A stretch of DNA of 64,000 nucleotides from Blasia pusilla (taxonomy: Eukaryota > Marchantiophyta > Marchantiopsida > Blasiales): positions 49,786,001-49,850,000 of the forward strand of contig CM114271.1 in NCBI GenBank assembly GCA_050084515.1, read 5' to 3'. How positions within the stretch are numbered: position 1 is the first letter of the stretch; the number at the start of each line of letters is the position of its first letter. Both the position numbers and the translations under genes were made by a program. The notes under the pieces were generated by a model. It was not told the DNA's origin. It saw nothing but the letters and a program-made list of their open reading frames with translations, and searched no databases. Shown here piece by piece: positions 48,639 through 60,380 of this stretch.

Positions 48639-49238
48639 TTTAAATAAATTATGGATTTAAATTACCTCACACTTTCAACCCATGATTGCTTAAAATTAAG
48701 TTTCATAGCACATAAAAATTCTAAAAATTAATCAAGAGAAACCATATAAATACGTGCATCTCACCTGGTTTTAAAAGAACTATGGAAGTAAATAAAAGAT
48801 AAGGCTCAAAGAATGGGGCCCACAAAGGGATAGGGCAGAGGGAAGGAATAAAATAAACATCCTAAAATCTAACCAAATCAACGAAAAAACAATCACCCAC
48901 GCTTACATGAGCGCTCCTGAACATACGGGAGAGATGGGGCCCACATCTCTAGAAGATAATTACTGTTCGTCCAGTAACTTCGAAACACATGTGGACGGAT
49001 CACGCGCAGTGTCAGCGCAGGTGTCCAGATGGATGGAAAGTACGGCGTAGGAGCACCAGGAACGCTGTAGATATCAGTTGGCAATCAGATCTCGTTACTG
49101 GTAGTCTCCAGAGCTTCTCCAGTCCGTTCCATTGATTCCATTCGTCCTCGCGTAGTACGAAATTTACGTGGCATGTGATGAGCCCTTGAGGAAGATGCGT
49201 AGAAGTCGCGGTCTTGCAGAAGCGCTGGTGTAGAGATG
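48639..49238. other. Flank between Helitron and second calmodulin-like gene
   Basis: No coding frame is supported. Composition rises from AT-rich to balanced toward 49 kb, consistent with entry into the promoter of the downstream gene. Confidence 0.5.
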
Positions 49239-49246
49239 CTATAAAG
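49239..49246 (+). promoter_or_regulatory. TATA box of the second calmodulin-like gene
   Basis: CTATAAAG lies about 234 bases upstream of the ATG at 49473, close to the spacing of the TATA-like run in copy 1. Role inferred. Confidence 0.55.
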
Positions 49247-49472
49247 CCCTCCGACAGGGGAGATCAGAAGTAACTGCAAAGGTTGATCAAAGCCCGCTCA
49301 CATCTGCACTACACTTCGCGCAACTTCAGGAGAGGCCGCGGTAATCCTTGATATCGTCAATTCGTCCTACCTCGTGCATTCTGTCTGCGGTTTTCGCTTT
49401 GTTTCAAGTCCTTCGACGGCTTCGTCAGAGTTTCTTTCTTCCGTCGGCTGTCTCGAAGTAATAAACAGAGCC

Positions 49473-50156
49473 ATGGCGGTCTTGCGGTCGAGATCTGCAC
49501 AGGAATCCCGTGGGCATGTGCGGAACTTGTCCGCCTCGTCGTTCTTCGACAAAGCTTGGTACTTTCCGTCGGGAGGAGTTGTGAGCTACACGAAGCCCGT
49601 GGCATCGGAGGAGCCAGCGGCGATTGATGGCGCGGGGTCGGTGAAAACAGAGGATCAGGCGACAAAAGCGCAGGCGACACAACGTCTTGCGTCGCTAAAA
49701 TCTGATCCCGAGGAGATGAGAAGAGTCTTCCAAAAGTTTGACGAGAACACTGATGATGTCATCTGCTCCAAAGATCTGCGGGGATTCATGAGGCGCTTGG
49801 GTTACGAGATGACTGAGGAAGAAGCTGCCGCCATGCTAGCAAGTGTGGATCACAACGGTGATGGAAAGGTAGATTTCGACGAGTTCTTCTCTCTCTACAC
49901 GCCTGTCGACGATCCAAGCGCGGACGCGGGAGACGAAACTTTGGTGGAAGCTTTCCGTGTGTTTGATCAAAATCAGGACGGGCTCATTTCTGCTCAGGAA
50001 TTGCAAAGAGTCTTAATCAATTTGGAATTCCCGCAAGGCAGAAGTCTGAAAGCTTGTCAGAAAATGATCGACAGCGTGGACACCGACGGCAATGGAGAAA
50101 TCGATCTGAAGGAGTTCGAGGAAATGATGAGTTCCAAATTCATTCTCAAATCCTAG
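49473..50156 (+). CDS. CML: Calmodulin-like EF-hand protein, copy 2
   Basis: A 227-residue single-exon frame from the ATG at 49473 (MAVLRSRSAQESRGHVRNL). Upstream open frame exists but begins at GTG. It is collinear with copy 1 at 30106. Loop 1, DENTDDVICSKD, is equally atypical. Loops DHNGDGKVDFDE, DQNQDGLISAQE and DTDGNGEIDLKE are canonical. The N-terminal SSFFDKAWYF block is shared. Differences concentrate in residues 40-75 and around the linker before EF3, where copy 1 has three extra residues. Both copies appear intact, so this is a functional paralogue pair on the same strand, about 19 kb apart, with a Helitron between them. Calcium sensing is family knowledge; targets are unknown. Confidence 0.9.
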   Translation: MAVLRSRSAQESRGHVRNLSASSFFDKAWYFPSGGVVSYTKPVASEEPAAIDGAGSVKTEDQATKAQATQRLASLKSDPEEMRRVFQKFDENTDDVICSKDLRGFMRRLGYEMTEEEAAAMLASVDHNGDGKVDFDEFFSLYTPVDDPSADAGDETLVEAFRVFDQNQDGLISAQELQRVLINLEFPQGRSLKACQKMIDSVDTDGNGEIDLKEFEEMMSSKFILKS

Positions 50157-50850
50157 GGGATCTCAAGTCCTAGGGGATTCAAATTCCTTACCGATTTCTA
50201 AGTCGGCACCAGTGGCTCTGCATCTCAACGTCCAAATGGTTCACTTATACGTTCCATCGAAAGTCACAAAATTTATGCGACGTCACAGACATTGGCCATG
50301 ATTTACACAACCGCTTGAGTTCAAGCGGGCCCCAACTACTCGCCTATGCTGAAGAGTACTGCGGGCGTGCACGTATGTGCAAATTTTCAAAAGCACACGT
50401 CCAGCTAGGAATCAGCTACGTAAGAGATGACTCCCTCTCCCAATTTAAACGACACTCGAGCTCACGCGGGTTACGATCATACGCGCAGTCGCTGTTATCA
50501 GGAACAGTCAAATATGGCGCTCGTAGGAGAGTTTGTACTACAACACTGAATTGAATTCTTAGATACAATAATTGAATACTAGATTTTTGAGCTCTGAAAT
50601 CCACGAGCTCCCATTGACTCACATTTGTCGGAATGTAAAATAGAACGTTTTCAAGAAGCATCAAAACTTGTAATATTTCAGCTCACGGGTTTGTATATAT
50701 TCAATTACTGTGATATCGATCTAGGAGGATATGTTCATGTCCAATTTCCCCAGGTTTCAAATTGTTGGCACCATTCATGACAGTTGGTGCAAAGTCTGTG
50801 TCATCGACTTCAAGTGATCAAAACAAAGCATGTAACATACTCCTTGTTCT

Positions 50851-51573
50851 TCAAAACTCGTCTTCTAATCTCCTTGCCAGTTGAATTATGAGTTCCTCCA
50901 TGTCAACCTTGTTGTGCCTCGTGAGTTGCGGTCTCTTCCTTCGCATACGGATGCTGATGTCGAGTAGGGTTGAATTCTCCATGCCATGAATGAATTTTGG
51001 ATATCTATGGCAGTGCGAGCGAAATGCGGATATGCCTTTGTCATTTTCCAACGTAAGCAGACATCGCCCAGCTGCGATTCTGAAAGCGAGGAAAGTTTAG
51101 GCAGAAAACTCGTTCAGATAAAATATTACGCCACCAAGCAGTCGTACAGAAAAGAATACTAGACTCAAGCTGGCGGCCTTAATTGACATGTGTCGCTCTT
51201 TCTTGTAAACCGAAGCACCCAAGCTATATACGAAAATTCTTGGACACTGCTATCATTCCACCCTTACAAAACCAGCAGTTGGAAAACCCGCTGCACGTTG
51301 CCATCGATATACGCAGCTGCTAAGAGATACATAGTACATACCGAGAACCGACAGTCTCTTTAAACTTCCAGACAGCATCAGAAGCTAAGGGAATCGTACT
51401 CTCTCCTTGCATTTTCAAGTACAGTAATGGATGCTTCGAGTAGAAATAAAGACGCGTGGAGATGCCATAGCATAGGAATCGTGGGAAGAAAAAAAGACTA
51501 ACCGTAATCGTGTCATTACGGATAAACCACACGTGTACGAATCCGTCTGAGCTTGTGTAAAGTTTAAACGACA
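50851..51573 (-). pseudogene. Unrecognised spliced gene, 5' part lost at a Helitron-type junction
   Basis: Exon-like blocks on the minus strand are 51573-51503, 51433-51342 and 51079-50851, with stop at 50851-50853. The junctions are GT-AG and phases join. They read FKLYTSSDGFVHVWFIRND, HPLLYLKMQGESTIPL then ASDAVWKFKETVGSR, and IAAGRCLLTLENDKGISAF, ending in LIIQLARRLEDEF. The first intron (69 bases) is also open, so it may be retained. I do not recognise the family. The apparent ATG at 51574 spans the boundary with Helitron-like DNA, so it is not a genuine start. The real 5' exons are missing from this side. Confidence 0.45.
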
Positions 51574-53099
51574 TCTATACTATTATCACAGGAGGGGCTA
51601 TGGCCGCACCCAATTTTCTGCCACGTGTCTAATTCGGCCACCACGTGTCAAACTTTTCAAAATTGCCGTCCCCATTATTTTTAAAGCATTCCCACCACTA
51701 TTGGAATTGAATTTTTAAGTAAGTGGGTGGGAAGATTGTGCCATTATTATTTTTTCCTCATATCTTCACTTTCCAAGGGAGTGAGTAGCCATATGGCCAC
51801 GGGAGTGAGTAGTCATAATTTTCTTCTAAGCATGTTTAGTGGAGTGGTTAGTTTATATTAGGCTGACTTAGCTTGTCATGGTTGCTGAATTTCTTGCTGA
51901 GTAAGCTCTAGCTATCTGAGTACTATTTGAAAGACATCGAAAGACCACCACATGGTGTTGGGCTCATGCTGGGGCAAGACAATCATGTGCAAGTTCAAAC
52001 ACAATATGTAAAGCTCTTGGCTGGAGACTTCCAATGTGCAATTTTTTTCTGATTTTCCTTCATATTATACACATCAAGAGCTCTTGATCATGTTCTATGA
52101 CATGTTATTAACATATACTTCTGTTGAAAATTTGCAGATCTAGTGTACACTACAGCGGCCTGGAGTTCCACCTAATCAAGAGTAAGTCTCTACCCTCCTC
52201 CGCAAAGTCTTCAATCTACTTCATTCAATCCCATCAAGATCTGCATGCATAGCACAAAATTTAGTAATCTAATGTTTGAATGCAAAACTCGGAAGGTGAG
52301 TACTTCACAATGATCAAACGCATAGCTCAAAAATCAACCCAAGGAAAGAAGCTAGTGGCCATGAAACCACGGTTATCAAAAAGACACTACAGAATCAGAT
52401 CTCCAGATTTGGTAACTCCTGTAAAAGAATGCGATAAATCAACTTCATCAGGTCACTACAGTACTCCAACAAGCCTAGGGTATTTGGTACCGGTTACCAA
52501 AGCCAATCAGCAAACTTCGGATCCGAGTCCGAAAATCGTGACAGATTTGCATGTCGACCTGGCTCCAGATGAACAGAAGAAATGGCGGGGAAGATTCAGA
52601 TACTATGAAAGTCCTGAAAAGGACTACACTATCCAACTCAGCGAAACCGACCGACAGTCACCTGGATATCTTTCGAGTCCATCTGATAAGTTTTCTGTGA
52701 GACTTGGAGATTTGACTCCTGAGCCTAGCATTTCAAGGGATGATTCCTCATACAAAAAGTATCAGGACTTTTCAGCCAGCTCAAATTCGGAATACTATCC
52801 ATCTCCAATAGAGCCCCTCGGGTATGAACATGTAGCTGCTGCACCAAAGGAACCTTCGGATCTTGAAAGGTCCCGATCGAAAAGACTCAAGTTCGAATCT
52901 TAGAACTACATGAAGTCATTTCAGTTGTTGGATCAATACTTGACAGTGTAGAGCTCAATTTTATAAGCTCAATGAAAGAGAAATCTTATCCAAAAAATAT
53001 TATCCAAGTTCTACACATGTGCAAATGTGTGATGTCTCTCTCTCTCTCTCTTAGCACGATCATTCCCGGGCGAGCATGGAGCTGGAATTGATCTACTAG
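51574..53099 (+). mobile_element. Helitron-like element carrying one ORF (right border tentative)
   Basis: The left end is TCTATACTATTATCACAGG, then AGGGGC, preceded by A, a clear Helitron 5' signature. A possible right end is CTAG at 53096-53099 followed by T. It is preceded by GC-rich CCCGGGCGAGCATGG and a weak ATTCC/GGAAT stem. That end lacks the good hairpin seen at 13557, so the border is tentative. The element holds the Ser/Pro-rich ORF at 52280 and no Rep or helicase. Confidence 0.45.
52280..52903 (+). CDS. Ser/Pro-rich ORF, possible relative of Helitron accessory ORF 2
   Basis: A 207-residue frame from the ATG at 52280. It opens MQNSEGEYFTMIKR, comparable with SDGEFYVPL near the start of the ORF at 40993. 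It is rich in Ser, Pro and Tyr with SPxxY-type words: RIRSPDL, SPEKDYTI, SPGYLSSPSDKF, SEYYPSPIEPLGYE. The C terminus is basic (RSRSKRLKFES), which could be nuclear targeting. No domain is recognised. The sequence is open for 624 bases within otherwise stop-rich DNA, so it may be under constraint. Homology with 40993 is an inference from pattern, not proven. Confidence 0.45.
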   Translation: MQNSEGEYFTMIKRIAQKSTQGKKLVAMKPRLSKRHYRIRSPDLVTPVKECDKSTSSGHYSTPTSLGYLVPVTKANQQTSDPSPKIVTDLHVDLAPDEQKKWRGRFRYYESPEKDYTIQLSETDRQSPGYLSSPSDKFSVRLGDLTPEPSISRDDSSYKKYQDFSASSNSEYYPSPIEPLGYEHVAAAPKEPSDLERSRSKRLKFES

Positions 53100-56000
53100 T
53101 GGGTGAACAAAGGCCGGAAGGCGGTGGTTTATGAGAATATTTCCTTAGGCCTTGGAATGCACAAAATATTCTTTGCGGTACATAATAGAATACAAGAATC
53201 ACTATGCACACTTTGAAGCTGTATCAGTGCAATACATTGCCAATCTCTGTTACTCAACGCTCTTGGTGGCCCGACGAGGCATTGCTTTCTTTAGCTTTGT
53301 AGTAGTAGAGGGGTTTGTGGGTCAGTGGTCTTTAGCGTTCTCACCTCATTCCAACAGAGACGTGAATCCTTTGCAGCAGCGCTCATTCACAAAATGGGGT
53401 CACACTCCATCCGGGGCCTCGTGCCCATCGCTCGGGCTGGAGTGGAAAAAAACAGAGCATCAACTACTCCAAGTGGTAAGCTAGAGCAGCAGCTGCTCCA
53501 AATGGACAATCCAGCTGCATCTGGCCGGCCAATTGTGACAATAGTCTGCCTTTTGCGTTCTTGTGTTTCAGGTTCCCTTGAAGTAAATCTACCCCTGTGG
53601 ATGGCCGGGAGATTTGGGGCCAAGATCACAACAATATAACCTCCTTGTGGGGAATCCTCGTGAAGTTGGAATCATGCAGTCCCCAAGATACAGCCAATGT
53701 TAACCACGTATTAACGTTAGGAGGGCATCTTCCGAGGTCATATGTTTCCTCATGTTCTTGTATAGTCTTTCAGTTGACGCTGGATCTGGGATGGGCCCAA
53801 ATTCAAAGAGCCCAATATGAGATGCGGAATCACCTCCCTACAATCTTAGGTTGCAGGTTTACTGAAATTCTCTACAATCCTATTTTCCGTCTCCATGTGC
53901 TCTCTCTCTCTCTCTCTCACTCAATAGTTCAAGCTTCTTATCTTCAGTCCATGACTCTCTCCATCTCTCTCTCGGTGTGTATTCTCCTAGCGATCTACAA
54001 TAGCATCCACTTATTCAATTGGGTACCTCGATTCCAGTGGACGAATCCAATCCATATTTTGTGATAGGAAGAAGGGCAATTTTGCATCGTCGAAGTCGGG
54101 GATCTGGGATGGAATTATTGAGGGGTTGCAAATATCCCATCCATTCAAAAAAAAATTTCCCATAGTGAGAGTAGAGTCGGGGGGAGACAGGCACTGCTTT
54201 ACTCTCGCAGAAGGCATCTTACACATACCCACAGGCCCTCCAATCGCGTGTATGCTTTACGGAATTTATCCGTGGAGGGTCCGGAAGTACCCGGTCCCAT
54301 GGAAAGGGCTAGGGGTCATGGGCCAATCCCATATCCCGATCAAACCAAATCAGTTGGCCTAAAAGGAATGGATAAGAATCCGCAATAAGTTTGAATTCAC
54401 GACATAGTAAATCAGAATTTCGAGAGTAAACAAGATTTGGATTTTATTTTGAATCTTAAAGCAAAATCCATTACTCTCTCTCTCTATTGTTACATAGTAT
54501 TTGACGGTCACTGAGTGCGCTTCTCTATGATGTTCCCGCAGGGGAAAAGTTCATTCATTCGGATTTAAAATTTTATCTCACAGATTTAGAATTGGGCTCT
54601 TGTCTCTTACTCCTGCCTTCCTTCTCGCCTCATCTCCTTCAGCCTACTGCACCAAGGCCGCCTATGGCTCTTTAGTGTTTTGATTGGATATTTCCTTGAG
54701 TCTTCACTCCTATCCTCTTCCGTTTTGCCTTTGACCTGCTGCCCTACTTAGACGCGGCTTCAGAAGAGAGACACTCTCATTTTTTATAGCCATGATGTCT
54801 TACGTTTGTGTAGGATTTAACAAGTGGAGGTGTTGTATGAGAAGTCAGGGAAGAGGAGTGGACAGAGAAGAGACAGAGGGACAATGCACATGTGGTTTTA
54901 TCTTGGTACTTCTACATTTGAAAGCTTTTCTTAGCCCTCTCTGAATTGTGAAAGTGTTGTCAACATTGAAGTTATTTACCGTTTAGTAATCTTCTCTTGT
55001 TATTTAGCAAGGTCATGTGGCTAACATGCACCACATTGCAGCACTCCCTTCAGACATCGTGGAGAACATCGTCTACAGCAGGGCTATTGTGCACGATCAT
55101 GACATAGGAGTATTTTGTGTCTCTGAAGCTAGCAGGCTTTGTACGTGTTACTTTTCTTTGAGATGGTTGAGGTGGGGTGAGTATGATGGGAGGCTAGAGT
55201 CTATCAGATGTTACATTCAGTTGGGTTTTGTCTACAATATGGTACCTCACATTTGCCACAATGTAGGCTTTCGGATTCACTCTTCTAGTGACGGGCGCTT
55301 CCATTTGGAGCCCGTCTGTGCAACTCAAGAGAGTTTTCCATGATCGGAGCCATTCGCAAGATATGCATTGAGGGTAGTATGTTTTTCTCCATAGAGAGCT
55401 GCTGTCCTCAATTGAATTCCTTGTGTACTACTAGCATTGACACGAGGCCTGGCACAACATGCCTCACCGGGCGCATATTGTGTGATGGCAACATTCTGCC
55501 CATGCTCTAGTGGTGAGTGCGCATGGCCACCACAAGATAGGGCCCTTGCATTGCCTGATGAGCCTAGTGGTTTCACCTTCAAAGGACGGTGATTTTGTGG
55601 ACTTTATTCCTCCTAAATTTTCCCTAGAGTAATTTTGTAGACTAGCTCAAAAGAGTAATAGTCCCGACACACTAATAAATTGGACACTATGATTATGAAG
55701 TCAAAATAGATGTGATGTTAATATAATATGGACAAGTATGGGAATGACATTAAAAACGCATGATGAATGGATACTCAGATGAAGGTGTTGTTATGAATAC
55801 GTTGTTCATATTTGTAGGTACTATATTGCACACCTCTCAAACACTTGAAACGCACCTAATATGAGGATCTTGCAATGTGAGCATAAGGCACTTTGTGGAG
55901 GTTTTCCACACCCTAAAATGGACAAGCCTGATGTAAACTATAAAAATTAAATAGCGAACAATCCAAAAATCATGAGAAATTTTGAGGTTACACCACAAAT

Positions 56001-56400
56001 AATAATTTAAGTAGTCTTCCCCCATATACATGTGACATGAAGATACAATCAATCAATAGGACGATGATGTAAATTTTGTGCACAATAACAGATTTCGGGT
56101 GTTTGTCATGATTTTTTCTTGGTGATATTGTCATAGACTGCGTACTAGGACTTGGTCATTCATACGGGTCCTACACTTTCAGGTGCTTTGCCGTATTATC
56201 AGCAAGCAAATATTATATACATTTTATATATATATCAAATATATATAAATATTCGAGATTGTGATTTTTTCTCTTTGAAAGATACTATTATTCACACACA
56301 ATTCATTACTAGTGATGTAAGCTTTCCCTCACCTCTTTCTTCCATGAGCTTCCTCTCACAATACTACAATTGACTTTTGTTCTGGTTTGTATACAGATAA
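53100..56400. other. Gene-free stretch with CT microsatellites
   Basis: Short frames only, for example 53325-53639 and 55017-55343, none with a known motif. CT dinucleotide tracts occur near 53902-53920 and 54475-54484. AT-rich DNA from about 55.6 kb leads to the gypsy element. Its 5' LTR is probably somewhere in this stretch, but I cannot define it without the 3' copy. Confidence 0.4.
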
Positions 56401-56457
56401 CTTTGAGGAGAGTCCAAGGATGGCGCGCCCGAAGCTACATGCCAAGAAAGCCCCAAA

Positions 56458-56845
56458 GGTGAGTTGTTTAGCGCCATAGAGTGCACTCCAAATTCACCAG
56501 AAGGCAGCCCACATTTATGTAATCTATGAGGATGGGGAGGAGTTGGTTGGTTTCCACGCAATTGCAAAATCAGCTCGGCTATAGAAAATGCTTGTCCTGG
56601 GATAGATCTTCCACCTAACCATGAAAGGAGCTGATTTTTCCCAGATTGTGTGAAGAAGATGGCCAAGTGTGCCAATTGTGGTATACAAGGAACTTTTGCA
56701 GAAAGTGAGGAATCGGGGCTTCGTGTGAGATAGTGCCCAGATACGCATTGTGTGAGATTTTTTTGTTTTACATGCCCCATGCATTATTGCCCAGGATGCC
56801 ATAAGCATGATGAGGATGTCAAGTCTTTTAGAATAGATCGGTGAG
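56458..56845 (+). pseudogene. Cys-rich zinc-binding-type ORF upstream of Gag
   Basis: One frame, read from GELFSAIECTPNSPEG, is interrupted by three stops (two TGA, one TAG). It contains a dense cysteine set: KCANCGIQG, then CPDTHC, FFCFTCPMHYCPGCHKHDED. The C-x2-C, C-x4-C, C-x2-C, C-x2-C-H spacing suggests a RING/PHD-like zinc-binding fold. Gypsy elements do not normally carry such a domain before Gag. It may be an extra ORF of this family, a Gag leader, or unrelated DNA. Confidence 0.45.
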
Positions 56846-57689
56846 ATCTAGTAGAGCGCCTTCTCGAGTAGTGGAGGACAGGCTCAGGAAGTCGAGGATA
56901 AGCTACTGAGGCCCCGGGAAACGTGAGAGAGCAGGTTTTCCCTTTGTTTCGGCTCATTTGGAGCCATATTGAGTAACTTACTATTTTAGGTAAGTACCAT
57001 TTTGAGTATATGATCAAATTTCTAGTTTTGGTAAGTGGCTCTTGACCTCCTACATCAGGTCAAGAGCCAAGGAGGTGACTTGGGAGCATAGGTTACCATG
57101 GAGAGAGCTTGGGGGAGGGGAGGGCTATACCTCAAGGAGAGAGAGTTTGAGAGCTCATTCTCTCTTCGTTGAACCTCTTGGCACGAGGCGGCAGAGCTAT
57201 GGTCCCTTGCCTTGTGAGTGTAACCCAAGCCTCTCATTAGGAGAGTAGGTTTGGTTTGACATTGAGAGACATGTGAGAGTGCACATGGAGGAGGTTGGAG
57301 CAGCGTCAATACGAGAGGAGTACGACTTGTTGATTTGAGGAGTTGTCTTCACGACCAAGTTGGGGTCGAGATTTGCAATTGTCGAAGAGCGACATTGATA
57401 TTATTGTCAGGTTACCCATTCCGGTCTCTTACCCTGCCCGTATGAAGGATTTTTGGGTATTGAGAAGTTATTTGGGATATTGGGTTTCTTGGTGATGCTG
57501 AGAGCATTGATGATGTATGGGTTTGGGGACATAGACCTGTATGGGATGTCTAGAGTTGAGGATGGTTTGTCGATGAGACGATAGATCAGTTGATTTTCCG
57601 GACTGCGCATGTCTCGGTGAGAGAGTGTAGATTGAGTGCCGCATGTTTAGGTTTAGTGATTGAGGGATTACTTGCGAGATTGAGAGTGA

Positions 57690-58745
57690 TCGTGTGAGAG
57701 GGGCACAAGGGCCATTACGACGTCCTTTCGGGATTTTGGGAGGCGAGGTAGTGGACCTGAGAGTAGCTCTGGAGAGTTTAGTCGGAGTGATGCGAGGTTT
57801 TGAGGGTCTCCACGTGAGAGACCACCTCGATCTCCTTTTGTGTCATCTTGAGACTAGGGGGAGCATGTAGAGGAGTGTTTTAGTGATCCACCGTACACAT
57901 TGAGTGGTCCTACCAGTTGGACGTATGAGATGGACAACCGGGGTAGAGGACTGCGTAGGTTTTCAAATGTTGTAGACACTATAGAGCTACACAACTTCAT
58001 TGCGGAGTTTAGGAGTTGGTGTGACTCACAGCGGGCTAGGGACTCTAGAGAGTTCAACCCGTTTACAGCATGGAACGGTATGTTCCAGCATTTAGAGTGG
58101 GCACCCATGGACGATTATCATGAGTTCTTCCACATATATGCCTACGAGATTGAGGCATGGCGACTCTACTATGACCCACACTATGTGTCATGGACAAAGC
58201 CGTTCCCAGATGAGGAGGAGGAGTCAAAAGAGGCTACTTCCTCTTCCACTAGTGATGTTTTAGAACGGGTCACTCGCACTCGAGCAGTTGTATCGTCTAG
58301 TTGGGTTTGTCGCAAGTTCAACCCCGTGGTTGAGTTCTTCGCTGAGTTGAGGGCGAGCTACCAAGGGGTACGGACGGAGAAGTTGCAGAGCATCCACGAC
58401 TTCCAAAGGCGCTTGGGTGAGAGTTTGCGTAAGGCTTACACTCGCTCGCTCCGGTTGATCAATGTCACTCAGGGGGTGATAGAAGCACAAGATATCCAAT
58501 CATGATACGCGATGTTGGACTAGACCCAACGGACACAAGTGCAAGAGGGGGTGCTTCTTATGAACATCTTCCATATGTTGAGAGATATTTTTAGGACCGC
58601 CATGAACATTGAGCGCAATATGATGGAGGAGAGCGTAGCTAACATGGGTTATGGGCGAGAGCAATCACAATTCTTTGCACCACAAGTTCAGCAAAGTGGA
58701 CTCCAAGATAGGTCGACTGTGGCACCACGAGCTCAGGGAGGATAA
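57690..58745 (+). pseudogene. Gag (capsid region)
   Basis: A Gly/Arg/Ser-rich leader (about 57690-57880) is broken by stops at about 57810 and 57850. The main frame 57900-58505 contains LHNFIAEFRSWCDSQR and FNPVVEFFAELRASY, then LQSIHDFQRRLGESL. This is a retrotransposon Gag helical region. Stops at 58503 and about 58522 separate it from 58539-58745. Gag packages element RNA in cytoplasmic particles. Confidence 0.65.
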
Positions 58746-58794
58746 TAGGAGGCCGTGCCACAGAGATCTGCGCCTTCATATGCGGCTCAATAGC

Positions 58795-59085
58795 AGCCGC
58801 CTACACTTTCTTGTTGGTCATGTGGTGAAGCCCATCATCAACGTGATTCAGGGTCATGGACATGTGCCTCAGCATGGAGTAGGAGATGGTGCTGCACCAA
58901 GAGGTTATCAATGTGACTATTATCACAAGTATGGTCATACACGCGCCAGGTGTTTCAATTTATACCTTGAATTACGTCCGGACCGAGGGCCAAAGAGGGC
59001 ACCAGAGCAAGTAGCCGGTCTGAGTGGGCCTAGATATCGTGCACCTGGTGGTCTCGTTCAGGGACGAGGAGCTGGAGTTGCGTGA
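58795..59085 (+). pseudogene. Gag zinc knuckles, both damaged
   Basis: Two CCHC-type knuckles occur in different frames. The first, CWSCGEAHHQRDS at about 58808-58846, has lost its last Cys. The second, CDYYHKYGHTRARC near 58912-58953, has Tyr (TAT) where the second Cys (TGT) is expected. The frame change and both lost ligands are signs of decay. Confidence 0.65.
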
Positions 59086-59670
59086 CACGGTGGAGGAGTT
59101 GCCCGTGGAGGAGATAGAGTCCCACCACCTAGACGTGTCAAGGGAGACGCTGGGCGTGAGGCTGGGATGACTGCTCAAATAGAGCAGCTACATGAGCAGA
59201 TTGCCGCTATGGCATTGAGGTTATCCGATGCCGGATCCGTGGCATCGATATCATACGGAGCATCCAAAGATACGGCAGATCTTGGTTGGATCTGTGGGGT
59301 TGCCTAGATGGAGGCCGCCGTAGTTTTGAAGTAGGGAGCAGTCGCAAAGTGGGATCCACAGTGAGGGAAAGCCAAGAAACAGACTAGGCTTTCTCAGTTT
59401 TTCACGTTGTCGGAGGCGATGAGGACCCCATCGATGGGTCTTGATCAGAGTTCCCGGAGAGTTGGTGATGTTATTGGTGTGCAGACATGGAGGGCGATGG
59501 GAGAGGAGGTGATGGACTGACCCTTGGAGTAGATGCTTGGGCCGTCCACGTCAGATTCATGGCAGAGTACGGTTGCTAGGATGGTGGAGATGTCGGCTAG
59601 ACCCGCGATAGAGCATGCCATGAATTCTCCTGGTGTTGTGTTGCTGAATAATTGGGGAGATGTCTTCTAG

Positions 59671-60104
59671 TTGGTGAGTCTAGGACATAGAGCTTTTAGT
59701 CCGCAGCGCGTCTTGTTGGATTTAGGAGCGCAACCCCTAATGTTGGGGAAAGTGTCATTCACAGGATTGGGCTTGAGGAGAGCCGATGTGGAGCGTTGTC
59801 CATTCCGGATACATACATCCTTGGGTGGAGCGAATACCACACAGTATATCACCCAACAGGAGGTCGTGGTGAGGATTCTCTGGGACATCCTACAGTTGAG
59901 TCCGTGGTGCAAGCCAAGGCGATAGTAATTGATGTAGAGGCCTACAACGTCTTGATTGGTGGAGTAGTGTTATATCCGATGGGATTTTCCCTGGATTACC
60001 GGGAGGAGTCAACGTCCTACAGACCAGGATGGAAATCAAGTGATGGGCACCTGAGCTCATTATCCGTTCGATTCACAGGTGCAGTGATTGAGCGATGGCC
60101 ATGA
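59671..60104 (+). pseudogene. Retropepsin-type protease, frameshifted
   Basis: The active-site block LLDLGAQPLML is at about 59713-59745. Gypsy proteases have D-S-G or D-T-G; here the middle residue is Leu (TTA), which removes the catalytic motif. The C-terminal part, YNVLIGGVVLYPMGFSLDY, is read in another frame from about 59900. The intervening text shows a frameshift. The enzyme would have cut the Gag-Pol polyprotein. Confidence 0.7.
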
Positions 60105-60380
60105 GAGATGGCGACCTTAGCAGCATTTAGCAATGCCATCACTTGGCCTAGTGATTTGATTGAGGGACATGTCCACGCAAAGGATACTCCCGTTCTTGAA
60201 ATTTCTATGGAGAGGAGTGTCATGATAGCCGCATCCGTCCGTGGAGGAGAGGTGCCGCTTTGGGACTCGACTAAGGAGCTTCAACGCTTAACCACTAAGC
60301 ATGTGCAGATCGCGTGGAGTGAGACGTTTGCACCAAAGTGTGACGGGTTAGAGGAACCCTAGGTAACTAGGAGTGCTACT

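Noticed and set aside
51572-51574. ATG start for the minus-strand gene at 50851-51573
   Set aside because: The codon straddles the A|TC Helitron junction, so it is not an ancestral start.
53325-53639. 104-residue frame with repeated TPSGKLEQQLLQ-like text
   Set aside because: Short, no known motif, overlapped by other open frames; probably chance.
55017-55343. 108-residue frame starting MANMHHIAALPSDIVENIV
   Set aside because: Vaguely F-box-like opening but the rest does not fit, and no splice continuation is clear.
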